A stretch of 47,081 nucleotides of DNA from NCBI GenBank assembly GCA_040394195.1, contig JBEBSR010000016.1, positions 1 to 47,081 on the forward strand. Reading direction: 5' to 3'. Positions 39,550-47,081 of the stretch are shown piece after piece (position 1 is the stretch's first letter; every line of letters begins with the position of its first letter). The notes beneath the pieces were generated by a model that saw only the letters and a program-made list of their open reading frames with translations, searched no databases and was not told the DNA's origin. The translations under genes were made by a program, and so were the position numbers. This DNA is from Wohlfahrtiimonas larvae_A. Its GTDB lineage: Bacteria > Pseudomonadota > Gammaproteobacteria > Cardiobacteriales > Wohlfahrtiimonadaceae.

Positions 39550-40485
39550 ATGATGTTGCTCAACTTGCTTTGGATTCTCGCACCACTTTTTATTGGTTTT
39601 TTTACTGTTGTTCGTTCTAAAACAATTTTAAAGATCATTGATCGTAGCTTAATGGCTTTGATCTATTTGATTTTATTGGTGATGGGGTTAAATTTATCCG
39701 CAATGGAAAATTTAGACAGCGAATTGAGTAAGATTCTCTGGCAAACCGCAAGTTATATCGTCTGTATTTTGGGCATGAATATGCTTTTTTTCTATTGTTT
39801 AGATAAAAACTTACCTGTTAAAACTGAAAAAGCAGAAGGTTATAAAACATCCACATTAGGTTTAGTATGGAATGCGATTAAATTGTTAGGCTCTATTGTG
39901 ATTGGGCTTGTGATTGGTAAATTATTATTGGCAAATTTCTCTATAGATTTACCAACGTTTAAATACATTGCGGATTGGTTAGGGCAAGGTGCATTGATGA
40001 CTTTACTGCTATGCGTTGGTATTCAATTGCGCAGTAATGGCATCAGCTTAAAGGCAGTATTTTTAAATCGTTATGGTTTGATTTTAAGCGTTGCGATCAT
40101 TATTTCATCATTCTTAGGTGGAATGTTGGCGGCTTGGTTAAATGGTCGTCCATTATTAGAAGGCTTGGCTGTCAGCTCTGGTTTTGGTTGGTATTCATTA
40201 TCAGCAAGCGTATTACAAAAAAGTTTAGGGCCAACAGTTGGTAGTGTTGCTTTTTTCAATGATCTCTTTCGTGAATTCTTTGCCTTTGCTGTGATTCCAT
40301 TAATCATGGCGCGTTTACCTTTGTCAGCAATTGGTTCAGGCGGTGCAACATCTTTAGATTTTGTGTTGCCATTAATTCAAAAAACAGGTGGCATTAAAGT
40401 TGTGCCAATCGCTATCAGTTTTGGATTCATTGTGAATATCATTGCACCATTTTTATTGGTATTATTTGGTAGCTTAGCGCAATAG
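39550..40485 (+). CDS. lysO: Lysine exporter LysO (YbjE family)
   Basis: A 311-residue inner-membrane protein of the LysO/DUF340 family, with about eight helices. Characteristic stretches are VMGLNLSAMENLDSEL, the second-half QLRSNGISLKAVFLNRYG, and AVSSGFGWYSLSASVLQKSLGPTVGSVAFFNDLFREFFAF. E. coli LysO exports lysine and thialysine and is controlled by ArgP. Both ATG 39550 and the adjacent 39553 can start it; no strong Shine-Dalgarno is visible. Divergent from azlC. A folded leader lies just upstream. Confident family assignment. Confidence 0.92.
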   Translation: MMLLNLLWILAPLFIGFFTVVRSKTILKIIDRSLMALIYLILLVMGLNLSAMENLDSELSKILWQTASYIVCILGMNMLFFYCLDKNLPVKTEKAEGYKTSTLGLVWNAIKLLGSIVIGLVIGKLLLANFSIDLPTFKYIADWLGQGALMTLLLCVGIQLRSNGISLKAVFLNRYGLILSVAIIISSFLGGMLAAWLNGRPLLEGLAVSSGFGWYSLSASVLQKSLGPTVGSVAFFNDLFREFFAFAVIPLIMARLPLSAIGSGGATSLDFVLPLIQKTGGIKVVPIAISFGFIVNIIAPFLLVLFGSLAQ

Positions 40486-40495
40486 TTTTGGGTTG

Positions 40496-40512
40496 TTTTA
40501 CAACTTTTACAA
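40496..40512 (+). promoter_or_regulatory. Direct repeat upstream of the vWA/DUF4139 operon
   Basis: Two copies of TTTTACAA at 40496-40503 and 40505-40512, nine bases apart. OmpR-type regulators often bind tandem direct repeats, and the operon encodes one. The period is a little short (10-11 is usual). Confidence 0.3.
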
Positions 40513-40544
40513 TTAAATACAAGCGCCTCACAACTTTATAGATA

Positions 40545-40575
40545 GAGTGATCATAATGTTTATAACAAATCACTC
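40545..40575 (+). promoter_or_regulatory. Hairpin just ahead of the vWA gene ribosome-binding site
   Basis: GAGTGAT 40545-40551 and ATCACTC 40569-40575 form a perfect 7-bp stem with a 17-base loop. It ends four bases before the GGAGG Shine-Dalgarno, so it could tune translation or be a DNA dyad bound by a regulator. Confidence 0.45.
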
Positions 40576-40588
40576 AATCGGAGGTTTT

Positions 40589-41914
40589 ATGAAAAAGTTA
40601 TGGACATTGCTATTCAGTTTTTCAAGCTTGTGGGCAGTTGGCCAAGCACAGACAAATGAAATTATCATTCAATCAGAATTATCATCGCCTGTTGTTTTGG
40701 TGAATGATAAATCACCCAACTATTTAAAGGTTTCTCTCAAAGGTTTTCCTGTCAAAGCGACAGAACGCCCGCCATTAAATTTGGCATTAGTTGTGGATCG
40801 TTCAGGTTCAATGTCAGGTGATCGCATTGAAAAGGCAAGGGAAGCGGCAATTATGGCTGTGGAAGTTTTAGGTGAAAATGATACTTTATCCATAATTGCT
40901 TATGATAGCGGGGTGGATGTGATTGTACCTGCAACTAAAATCAAAAATAAAAAAGAGATTATTCAAAAAATTAACAAACAATTAACACCACGTGGTGCAA
41001 CAGCGCTATTTGCAGGTTTAAGTAAAGGCATTGGTGAGGCTGCTAAAAATTTAGATCCTAATAAAGTTAATCGCATTATTTTGTTATCAGATGGACAAGC
41101 AAACGTTGGACCAACATCTACAAAAGAGCTAAGTGAACTTGCAAAAATTGCAGCACAAAAAGGTATTGCAGTGAGCACATTCGGGATTGGTAATGATTAT
41201 AATGAAGATTTAATGACGGCTATTTCTAATTACAGTGATGGTAATCATGCTTATGTTGCCAACGTGAGTGATCTAGAATTGATTATGGAAAAAGAGTTTA
41301 AGGATTCTATGTCCGTTGCTGCACAAAACTTTGAAATCATTATTGAGTTAAAAGAAGGTGCAAAACCAATTCGCTTATTGGGTCGTGATGGTGAAATCAG
41401 AGATAACAAGATTACTGTGAACATGAATCAAGTTTATGCGAATCAAGAAAAATATGTGTTATTGGAATTAGAGCCGATGGATGGTGCTTTAGATGAAGAA
41501 AAACTACTCGCAAATGTGGATGTTCGTTATACCAATGCAGTGACGAAACAAACACAAGAATATAAAATGCCAGTAAATATTAGCTATACAGATAACCAAG
41601 AATTCGTAGCAGATAGCGTACAAGAAGATGTTTTAGTTGAATCGATTGTTCAGAAAATTGCAATGGATCAAGAAAAAGCTGCTGAGCTGATAGAGGAAGG
41701 TAAGATGCAAGAATCTTTTGAAATATATACGCAATCAATCAATTACACGCATGATTCTAGTTTTAACTTTTCTTCTGAAAAAGCTAAGAAAAGATTGGAT
41801 GATGTAAAAGATCAAATGATGAAACAAAAATTTGAATCACCACAAGCAAATCCAAATGAAGTTCGTAAATCTTTAAAAGAATCGAGTTTTAAAGCTAAGA
41901 ACCAACAAGACTAA
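40589..41914 (+). CDS. Secreted von Willebrand factor A-domain protein
   Basis: A 441-residue protein with a signal peptide (basic start, helix to about residue 17, cleavage near QAQ), so periplasmic or surface-exposed. The vWA domain (about residues 63-245) has a complete MIDAS: DRSGSMSGD (D70, S72, S74), T138 (PRGATAL) and D168 (LLSDGQANVGPTS), so it should bind a divalent cation and a protein partner. A beta-rich middle and a helical, charged C-terminus (to 441) follow. No LPXTG sorting signal and no sortase are present. ATG 40589 has GGAGG upstream. First gene of the operon with the DUF4139 pair, kinase and regulator. Confidence 0.85.
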   Translation: MKKLWTLLFSFSSLWAVGQAQTNEIIIQSELSSPVVLVNDKSPNYLKVSLKGFPVKATERPPLNLALVVDRSGSMSGDRIEKAREAAIMAVEVLGENDTLSIIAYDSGVDVIVPATKIKNKKEIIQKINKQLTPRGATALFAGLSKGIGEAAKNLDPNKVNRIILLSDGQANVGPTSTKELSELAKIAAQKGIAVSTFGIGNDYNEDLMTAISNYSDGNHAYVANVSDLELIMEKEFKDSMSVAAQNFEIIIELKEGAKPIRLLGRDGEIRDNKITVNMNQVYANQEKYVLLELEPMDGALDEEKLLANVDVRYTNAVTKQTQEYKMPVNISYTDNQEFVADSVQEDVLVESIVQKIAMDQEKAAELIEEGKMQESFEIYTQSINYTHDSSFNFSSEKAKKRLDDVKDQMMKQKFESPQANPNEVRKSLKESSFKAKNQQD

Positions 41915-41953
41915 GAACAATACTAAAATTAATGAGTGAATAAGGAATCCATA

Positions 41954-43375
41954 ATGTTCAAGAAAACTTTATTAGCCACAGCATTAATCAGCACATCATT
42001 AGCGATGGCAAATACAAACAATGTTGTGAGTAATGATGATAATCGTGAAGCTCTCTCCATTACGATTTATAACGAATCATTGGCATTGATTAATGAAACA
42101 CGCAAAATTCCTTTTAAAGCGGGCTTGAACAATGTGGAATTGAAAGGCGTTTCTGCTCAAATCAGAGCGGAAACTGCTTTACTCACATCATTATCGAAAA
42201 TGCCATTTAATGTAATTGAGCAGAATTTTGATTATGATTTATTGTCTCCACAAGCTTTGCTCAATAAAGCAGTTGGGCAGGAAATTGAAATTATTCGTAC
42301 TAATCCTGCGACAGGCATTGAGACACGCGAAACAGCAACGTTATTATCCAATAATGGTGCGCCAGTTTTGCAGTTCAAAGATCGAATTGAAATCGGTGCA
42401 TTTGATAAGTTTGCCTTTAAATCCATTCCAGAAGGATTGCGTGATCGTCCAACATTATCAGTATTGTTAAACAGTGATAAAGATACTGATAATAAAGTGC
42501 AATTAACATATTTAACACGTGGATTCAGTTGGAAAGCAGATTACACAGCAACATTGTCAGATGATGAAAAACACTTAGATTTATCAGGCTTAATTACTTT
42601 GAATAACCAAAGTGGCACAACATTTAATAATGCTCAATTGCAATTGGTGGCAGGCGATGTGAATCAAGTAAAAGAGTCTGTGCTTTATGGATCACTCAGA
42701 ATGGGTGCGGAGGTGGCTAGGAAAAATTCAGTTAAAGAATATAATGCTAGTTCAGAACAATTCGGTGATTATCATCTCTATAAAATCCCCTTTGCTACAG
42801 ATTTGAAAAATAATCAAACTAAGCAAGTGGCGCTGTTATCAACACAAAATGTACCAGTGCAAAAAGAATATCGCTTTGATCAATATTTTAATTACACAAC
42901 TGGTGATGGGCAAAATTTAAAAGCTTCAGTATCGTATCGTTTGGAAAATTCTAAAGAGAATCAGCTCGGCATGCCTTTACCAAAGGGCATATTCAGAATG
43001 TATAAAAATGATACTTCAGGCAATGCTTTGTTAGTGGGTGAAGATCGTATTAATCACACTGCTGAAAATGAAGAGTTCATCATTAAAACAGGCGATGCTT
43101 TTGATGTTTCTCTAACGAAAAAATTGAAAGAGCAATTGGCGGTTGCAAAGAATGTTCGCCAAGCAACTTATGAAGTTGTGTTTAACAATGCTAAAGATGA
43201 AGCCATCGAAGTGAATTACATTGCTCAAATGAATCATTCTGATTCTTGGCAAGTGCTGAACACAACACATCCAACGATCAAAGATGGTAAAAATAGTGCG
43301 GTAGAATGGAAAGTAAAAATTCCAGCCAAAGCCAAAACAACTTTAACGTATACATTACAAATTACGACTAAATAA
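41954..43375 (+). CDS. DUF4139 domain protein, copy 1
   Basis: A 473-residue exported protein. The signal peptide ends around ALA-type SLAMA-N (residue 19/20). After a beta-rich N-terminal half with NVELKGVSAQIRAETALL, the DUF4139 part covers about residues 190-473, with LTYLTRGFSWKADYTATL and, late, FGDYHLYKIPF, LENSKENQLGMPLPKG and the AENEEFIIKTGDAFDVS block. The linker between halves (240-267) is basic here, whereas family linkers, like copy 2, are Met/Ala-rich. ATG 41954 has AAGGAA upstream. No enzyme activity is known for the family. It follows the vWA gene by 39 bases, copy 2 by 12. Confidence 0.85.
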   Translation: MFKKTLLATALISTSLAMANTNNVVSNDDNREALSITIYNESLALINETRKIPFKAGLNNVELKGVSAQIRAETALLTSLSKMPFNVIEQNFDYDLLSPQALLNKAVGQEIEIIRTNPATGIETRETATLLSNNGAPVLQFKDRIEIGAFDKFAFKSIPEGLRDRPTLSVLLNSDKDTDNKVQLTYLTRGFSWKADYTATLSDDEKHLDLSGLITLNNQSGTTFNNAQLQLVAGDVNQVKESVLYGSLRMGAEVARKNSVKEYNASSEQFGDYHLYKIPFATDLKNNQTKQVALLSTQNVPVQKEYRFDQYFNYTTGDGQNLKASVSYRLENSKENQLGMPLPKGIFRMYKNDTSGNALLVGEDRINHTAENEEFIIKTGDAFDVSLTKKLKEQLAVAKNVRQATYEVVFNNAKDEAIEVNYIAQMNHSDSWQVLNTTHPTIKDGKNSAVEWKVKIPAKAKTTLTYTLQITTK

Positions 43376-43387
43376 AAGGAACCTAAA

Positions 43388-44809
43388 ATGTTCAAGAAAA
43401 CTTTATTAGCAACAGCATTAATCAGCACATCATTAGCAATGGCAAACACGAACAATGTTGTCAGCAATGATGATAATCGTGAAGCATTGTCCATTACTAT
43501 TTATAACGAATCGTTGGCACTCATTAATGAAACACGCAATATTCCTTTTAAAGCAGGCTTAAATAATGTGGAATTGAAAGGCGTTTCCGCACAAATCAGA
43601 GCGGAAACTGCTTTGCTCACATCATTATCGAAAATGCCATTCAATGTGATTGAGCAGAACTTTGATTATGATCTGTTGTCTCCACATGCTCTGTTAGAAA
43701 AAGCAGTTGGACAGGAAATTGAAATCATTCGTACAAATCCTGCAACGGGTGAGGAAACTCGTGAAACAGCAACGTTATTGTCCAATAATGGTGCGCCAGT
43801 TTTACAGTTTAAAGATCGCATTGAAATCGGTGCATTTGATAAGTTTGCTTTTAAATCTATCCCAGAAGGATTACGTGATCGTCCAACATTATCAGTATTG
43901 TTAAACAGTGATAAAGATGCTGATAATAAAGTGCAATTAACTTATTTGACACGCGGGTTCAGTTGGAAAGCAGATTACACTGCAACATTGTCAGATGATG
44001 AAAAACACTTAGATTTATCAGGCTTAATCACCTTGAATAACCAAAGTGGCACAACGTTTAATAATGCTAAATTGCAATTGGTTGCGGGCGATGTGAATCA
44101 AGTATCTCAGCCTTCACCTGTTATGATGGAAGCAAGAATGATGAAGTCTGCCGTTGCTTATGATATGGCAGGTGGTGCGTCAGAAGAGCAGTTTGGTGAT
44201 TATCATTTGTATAAAATCCCATTTGCAACTAACTTGAAGAATAACCAAACGAAGCAAGTGGCATTGTTATCTACTCAAAATGTACCTGTGCAAAAAGAGT
44301 ATAACTTTAACCAATATTACGGTTACACAACGCAAGATGGGCAAAATTTAAAAGCTTCTGTATCGTATCGCTTGGAAAACTCTAAAGAGAATCAGCTCGG
44401 CATGCCTTTACCAAAAGGTGTTTTCAGAATGTATAAAAATGACTCTTCAGGCAATTCCTTGTTGTTGGGTGAAGATACGATTAATCATACCGCTGAAAAT
44501 GAGAAGTTTGTGATTAATACGGGTGATGCATTCGATGTTTCTATGATCAAAACATTGAAAGATCATAAAGCGATTTCAAAGAATGTGGTGCAATATACAT
44601 ATGAAGTTGTATTCAATAATGCTAAAGATTCAGCAGTTGAAGTGAATTATACTTCTTTCATTGGCGATGATAGCAATTGGCAGTTATTGAAAACTTCTCA
44701 ACCAATGTTAAAAGGTCAACCATCTGATATTGCAAAATGGACAGTGAAAGTACCTGCAAAAGAAAAAGTAACTTTGACTTATACATTGCAAGTGAGCAGT
44801 AAATACTAA
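43388..44809 (+). CDS. DUF4139 domain protein, copy 2
   Basis: A 473-residue paralogue of the preceding gene, nearly identical over its first 239 residues including the signal peptide. The linker (240-266) is Met/Ala-rich (PVMMEARMMKSAVAYDMAGG), as in other DUF4139 proteins. The C-terminal part keeps the family fold but differs more, especially after about residue 390 (SMIKTLKDHKAISKNV), so partner or ligand preference may differ. Its TAA stop shares one base with the kinase ATG (TAATG), giving translational coupling. Both copies are intact and of equal length, which argues against a decaying duplicate. Confidence 0.85.
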   Translation: MFKKTLLATALISTSLAMANTNNVVSNDDNREALSITIYNESLALINETRNIPFKAGLNNVELKGVSAQIRAETALLTSLSKMPFNVIEQNFDYDLLSPHALLEKAVGQEIEIIRTNPATGEETRETATLLSNNGAPVLQFKDRIEIGAFDKFAFKSIPEGLRDRPTLSVLLNSDKDADNKVQLTYLTRGFSWKADYTATLSDDEKHLDLSGLITLNNQSGTTFNNAKLQLVAGDVNQVSQPSPVMMEARMMKSAVAYDMAGGASEEQFGDYHLYKIPFATNLKNNQTKQVALLSTQNVPVQKEYNFNQYYGYTTQDGQNLKASVSYRLENSKENQLGMPLPKGVFRMYKNDSSGNSLLLGEDTINHTAENEKFVINTGDAFDVSMIKTLKDHKAISKNVVQYTYEVVFNNAKDSAVEVNYTSFIGDDSNWQLLKTSQPMLKGQPSDIAKWTVKVPAKEKVTLTYTLQVSSKY

Positions 44810-46257
44810 TGGCTAACAATCGCATTTCTACAAAGTTAATCGCATTCATTACGATCAGCGCTTTAGTGATTGCGATTGTAGCTTATTTGGGTAGCCAAAC
44901 CATTGGCTACCAAGCTTTGCGTCAACAATATGCGATGGAGGCGGAAGGTAAATCCGAGCTTTCTCGCGTTGTTGATGTGATTGAATCTGTGTTACAAACT
45001 GAAGAAGAAAAATTACGACAAGGTGATGAATCGGCTGTTCAGCAAGAATTGATTTTGGATGGTAATCAGCTGATTTATCCTGATATAACTGAATCTTTAT
45101 CCATGAAAGAGCAAGCATTTGTGCAAAAAATTGCACCAATCGTGGAAAACTCATCAGTTCTATATCAAGCTTATTTAAATGAAGGCACAGAAATTCCTGA
45201 TGATGGTTGGTACATTCGGCATGATCAGGATCTACCTTTATGGATTTTTTGGATAAAATCAGGTTCGCAAATCACAGGTTATGCTGTGAATTATTCATAT
45301 CTGATGAGCCAAATATTGAATCAGTTGGCTGATCAATCCTATGATCCAAAAAGCTTAATGACACTAGAAGATAATGGGCAATTACTGTTTCAAAATCATG
45401 ATCAGGATAGTGCAACCATTCGCTACGCAACGCAGCAATTAACATTCCCATTCAATTATTGGCAGTTGAACTATTATGCAGCGCCATACAATGGTTGGTT
45501 GATTTACACACTGGGAACTATTGTGATCATTGTATTGTGTTTGGTTTTAGGCTGGTTATTTTGGCGAGTTTATCAAGAGTATCAACGCATACAAAATACA
45601 GCGCGTCAGCAAGTGAACTTTGTGAGCCAAGTTTCTCATGAATTGAAAACGCCTTTAACAAATATTTCCTTGTTTGCAGAATTATTACAGGAAGAACCAT
45701 TGAATGATGCTTCACAAAAATATAGCGAGATCATTCATTCAGAAAGTAAACGTTTAACACGTTTGATTCAAAATATTTTAAGCTTTACTAAAAAGCGAGA
45801 ACCAACATTATCAAATTTTGATTTGGTGGATTTGGTGAAGCAAATTGCAGTAACATTTCAGCCATCGTTTGAGTCTAAAAATTTAATATTGAATTTGCAA
45901 TTGCCTGAAGCTTGCACGATTTACTCAGATCAAGATGCAATTACTCAGATTATTAATAATTTACTCAGTAATGCTGAAAAATATGGCTCTATGGGAAAAG
46001 TAGTAGATGTGGCTGTAGAGCAAAATGAACAAGGAATTATGATTAAAGTACGTGATTATGGTGAAGGCATTAGCCATAAGCATTTATCACAAATCTTTAA
46101 ACCTTTTTATCGTGTGCACAGTAAAATTACAGAAGGCGTTGCAGGTACAGGCATTGGCTTAACAATCGCGCATCAATTAGCAGAATCCATTCATGGTACG
46201 ATTAGCGCACATTCGCTAGATCAAGGCGTAGAGTTTCGTTTATTCATAGGACAATGA
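44809..46257 (+). CDS. Sensor histidine kinase, PhoR/WalK-like layout
   Basis: A 482-residue membrane kinase. Two helices, about 8-28 and 231-252, enclose a periplasmic sensor of about 200 residues, unrecognised. After the second helix come the dimerisation helix with phospho-acceptor H277 (VSHELKTPLTNI), the N-box (DAITQIINNLLSNAEKYG), G1 (DYGEGIS), F-box (IFKPFYRVH) and G2 (GTGIGLTIA). There is no HAMP motif I can identify. The start overlaps the upstream stop by one base, and the gene overlaps the regulator by four. It is likely to sense a signal connected with the secreted proteins of its operon. Confidence 0.93.
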   Translation: MANNRISTKLIAFITISALVIAIVAYLGSQTIGYQALRQQYAMEAEGKSELSRVVDVIESVLQTEEEKLRQGDESAVQQELILDGNQLIYPDITESLSMKEQAFVQKIAPIVENSSVLYQAYLNEGTEIPDDGWYIRHDQDLPLWIFWIKSGSQITGYAVNYSYLMSQILNQLADQSYDPKSLMTLEDNGQLLFQNHDQDSATIRYATQQLTFPFNYWQLNYYAAPYNGWLIYTLGTIVIIVLCLVLGWLFWRVYQEYQRIQNTARQQVNFVSQVSHELKTPLTNISLFAELLQEEPLNDASQKYSEIIHSESKRLTRLIQNILSFTKKREPTLSNFDLVDLVKQIAVTFQPSFESKNLILNLQLPEACTIYSDQDAITQIINNLLSNAEKYGSMGKVVDVAVEQNEQGIMIKVRDYGEGISHKHLSQIFKPFYRVHSKITEGVAGTGIGLTIAHQLAESIHGTISAHSLDQGVEFRLFIGQ

Positions 46258-46949
46258 TGAAAATATTAATTGCAGAAGATGACCCCAATATCCGTTTTGG
46301 TTTAGCACAAGCTTTAAAAAATGAAGGCTATGAATTATTGATGGCAGAAAACGGGGCGATTGCTTTGGCGTTGTTTCAAGCACAATCTCCTGATTTTATT
46401 ATTCTAGATATTATGATGCCCGTGATGGATGGCTATACTGTTTGCAAAGAAATTCGCAAAGTGAATGAGCAGATTCCTATTCTCTTTTTATCTGCAAAAG
46501 ATGAAGAGATTGATCGTGTTGTGGGATTGGAATTAGGTGCGGATGATTATATTGGTAAGCCTTTTGGTATTCACGAAATTCGTGCACGCATTAAAGCTAT
46601 TGCTAAGCGCTGTTGCCAAATAGTTAAAAAAGAATCTGAAATATTGCCAAGTAGTTTTAAATTTGACGAATGGTTGATTCAACCTAATCAATTAACAGCA
46701 ACGAAAGGGCAAGAAGAAGTTGTTTTAACATTGCGCGAAGTGACAATTTTAAAATATTTCTATGAACACCCAAATGAAGTGATCACACGAGATGCTTTAT
46801 TCAATATTGCTTGGGGCTATGATCATTTGCCCAATAGCCGAACATTAGATCAGCATATCTCTAAACTGCGTAAAATTATTGAGCCAAATCCTCAGATTCC
46901 AACTTTGATTTTAACGGTTCATGGTTTGGGTTATCGGTATATGAAATAA
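46254..46949 (+). CDS. OmpR-family response regulator
   Basis: A 231-residue regulator. The receiver has acidic pair EDD, phospho-acceptor D52 (FIILDIMMPVMDG) and the K in DYIGKPF; the C-terminal winged helix (about 130-231) ends VHGLGYRYMK as in OmpR/PhoB proteins, with EVTILKYFYEHPNEVITRDALF and SRTLDQHISKLRK recognition helix. It starts at ATG 46254 overlapping the kinase stop, or at ATG 46257. Cognate partner of the upstream kinase. Last gene of the vWA-DUF4139 operon; no terminator is seen after it. Its own operon is a likely target (inference). Confidence 0.95.
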   Translation: MMKILIAEDDPNIRFGLAQALKNEGYELLMAENGAIALALFQAQSPDFIILDIMMPVMDGYTVCKEIRKVNEQIPILFLSAKDEEIDRVVGLELGADDYIGKPFGIHEIRARIKAIAKRCCQIVKKESEILPSSFKFDEWLIQPNQLTATKGQEEVVLTLREVTILKYFYEHPNEVITRDALFNIAWGYDHLPNSRTLDQHISKLRKIIEPNPQIPTLILTVHGLGYRYMK

Positions 46950-47081
46950 TTGTGGCTTTTGTATCATATTGGAAGTCAATCAGCCCTTTTATCTGACAAT
47001 TTAGGAAGCTTTCAGGTGTTAAGTGGCTCAGTAACTCACAATAATCATAAAGATATGCATTGTATATTTCATAAGATCTTC
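46950..47081. other. Window end after the response regulator gene
   Basis: A 132-base tail with no clear terminator or start codon. A minus-strand frame stays open from the window edge to 46876, overlapping the 3' end of the regulator gene; it may be the end of a convergent gene or chance. Confidence 0.3.

Larger units (their letters stand above)
41942..44809 (+). repeat. Tandem duplication of a DUF4139 gene
   Basis: Two adjacent genes of 473 codons, each preceded by an AAGGAA Shine-Dalgarno. Their first about 239 residues differ at only a few positions; residues 240-267 are unrelated; the following stretch is again alike, with divergence rising toward the C-terminus. This is a recent duplication shaped by local replacement or gene conversion. 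Confidence 0.9.

Noticed and set aside
42216..42470. ORFs in other frames within the DUF4139 genes
   Set aside because: Both copies show the same alternative-frame ORF only because the coding sequence is duplicated; no start signal supports it.
40589..46949. Proteobacterial dedicated sortase system (sortase, vWA target, kinase, regulator)
   Set aside because: No sortase gene, no LPXTG signal at the vWA C-terminus and no OmpA-like partner; DUF4139 proteins are not part of that system.
1..47081. tRNA, rRNA, CRISPR arrays, insertion sequences, prophage
   Set aside because: Read through for these and found no cloverleaf, spaced repeats, transposase-like frames or integrases; the only long repeat is the DUF4139 duplication.

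Overview
The window looks like a chromosomal segment of a low-GC, AT-biased gammaproteobacterium. The evidence is housekeeping genes of proteobacterial type (dnaK-dnaJ behind a textbook sigma-32 promoter, monomeric NADP isocitrate dehydrogenase, adenylylation-type glnA, a cbb3 oxidase cluster) together with GatCAB, which Enterobacterales lack. A relative of the Cardiobacteriales (Ignatzschineria/Wohlfahrtiimonas-like) would fit, but I cannot prove this from sequence alone. There are no rRNA genes, recognisable tRNAs, insertion sequences, prophage or CRISPR arrays.

Left part (1-8.4 kb) is accessory metabolism and transport: the tail of an unknown gene, an RhtA-type threonine/homoserine exporter, a heterodimeric SMR pair with an RBS-occluding stem in its leader, a Dabb-domain protein, an AbgT transporter, glycerol dehydrogenase, an orphan MetQ/NlpA-like lipoprotein, and a PIN-like nuclease with tandem C-terminal modules next to a VF530 protein. 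Two intergenic hairpins here are alike and could be REP-like elements.

Central part (8.4-31.4 kb) is the core. On the minus strand lie dnaK and dnaJ with their own terminators, and a topA / NtrX-like regulator / yggS operon. The TopA has a lysine-rich tail, and the regulator has a degenerate sigma-54 AAA+ domain. On the plus strand are a 47-codon membrane ORF coupled to dgkA, then tsaD-dgt, and a complete cbb3 oxidase locus (ccoNOQP, ccoG, ccoH, ccoI, ccoS) behind an FNR-type promoter. ccoS overlaps gatC, so the assembly genes run into gatCAB.

The right part (31.4-40.5 kb) holds a hemerythrin-like protein divergent from icd, gltS, a CopG/DUF411 protein with a small Cys/His-containing secreted partner, azlC-azlD-glnA, and a LysO lysine exporter. 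With rhtA and azlCD, the window carries three amino-acid exporters plus glutamate uptake and glutamine synthesis, which would suit a protein-rich diet (inference).

The last 6.4 kb (40.5-46.95 kb) is the most novel-looking locus. It is a tightly packed, partly overlapping operon of a secreted von Willebrand A-domain protein, two tandem DUF4139 paralogues with signal peptides, a sensor histidine kinase and an OmpR-type response regulator. I propose that it is an envelope-sensing module in which the kinase is dedicated to the secreted proteins. The window ends about 130 bases after it.
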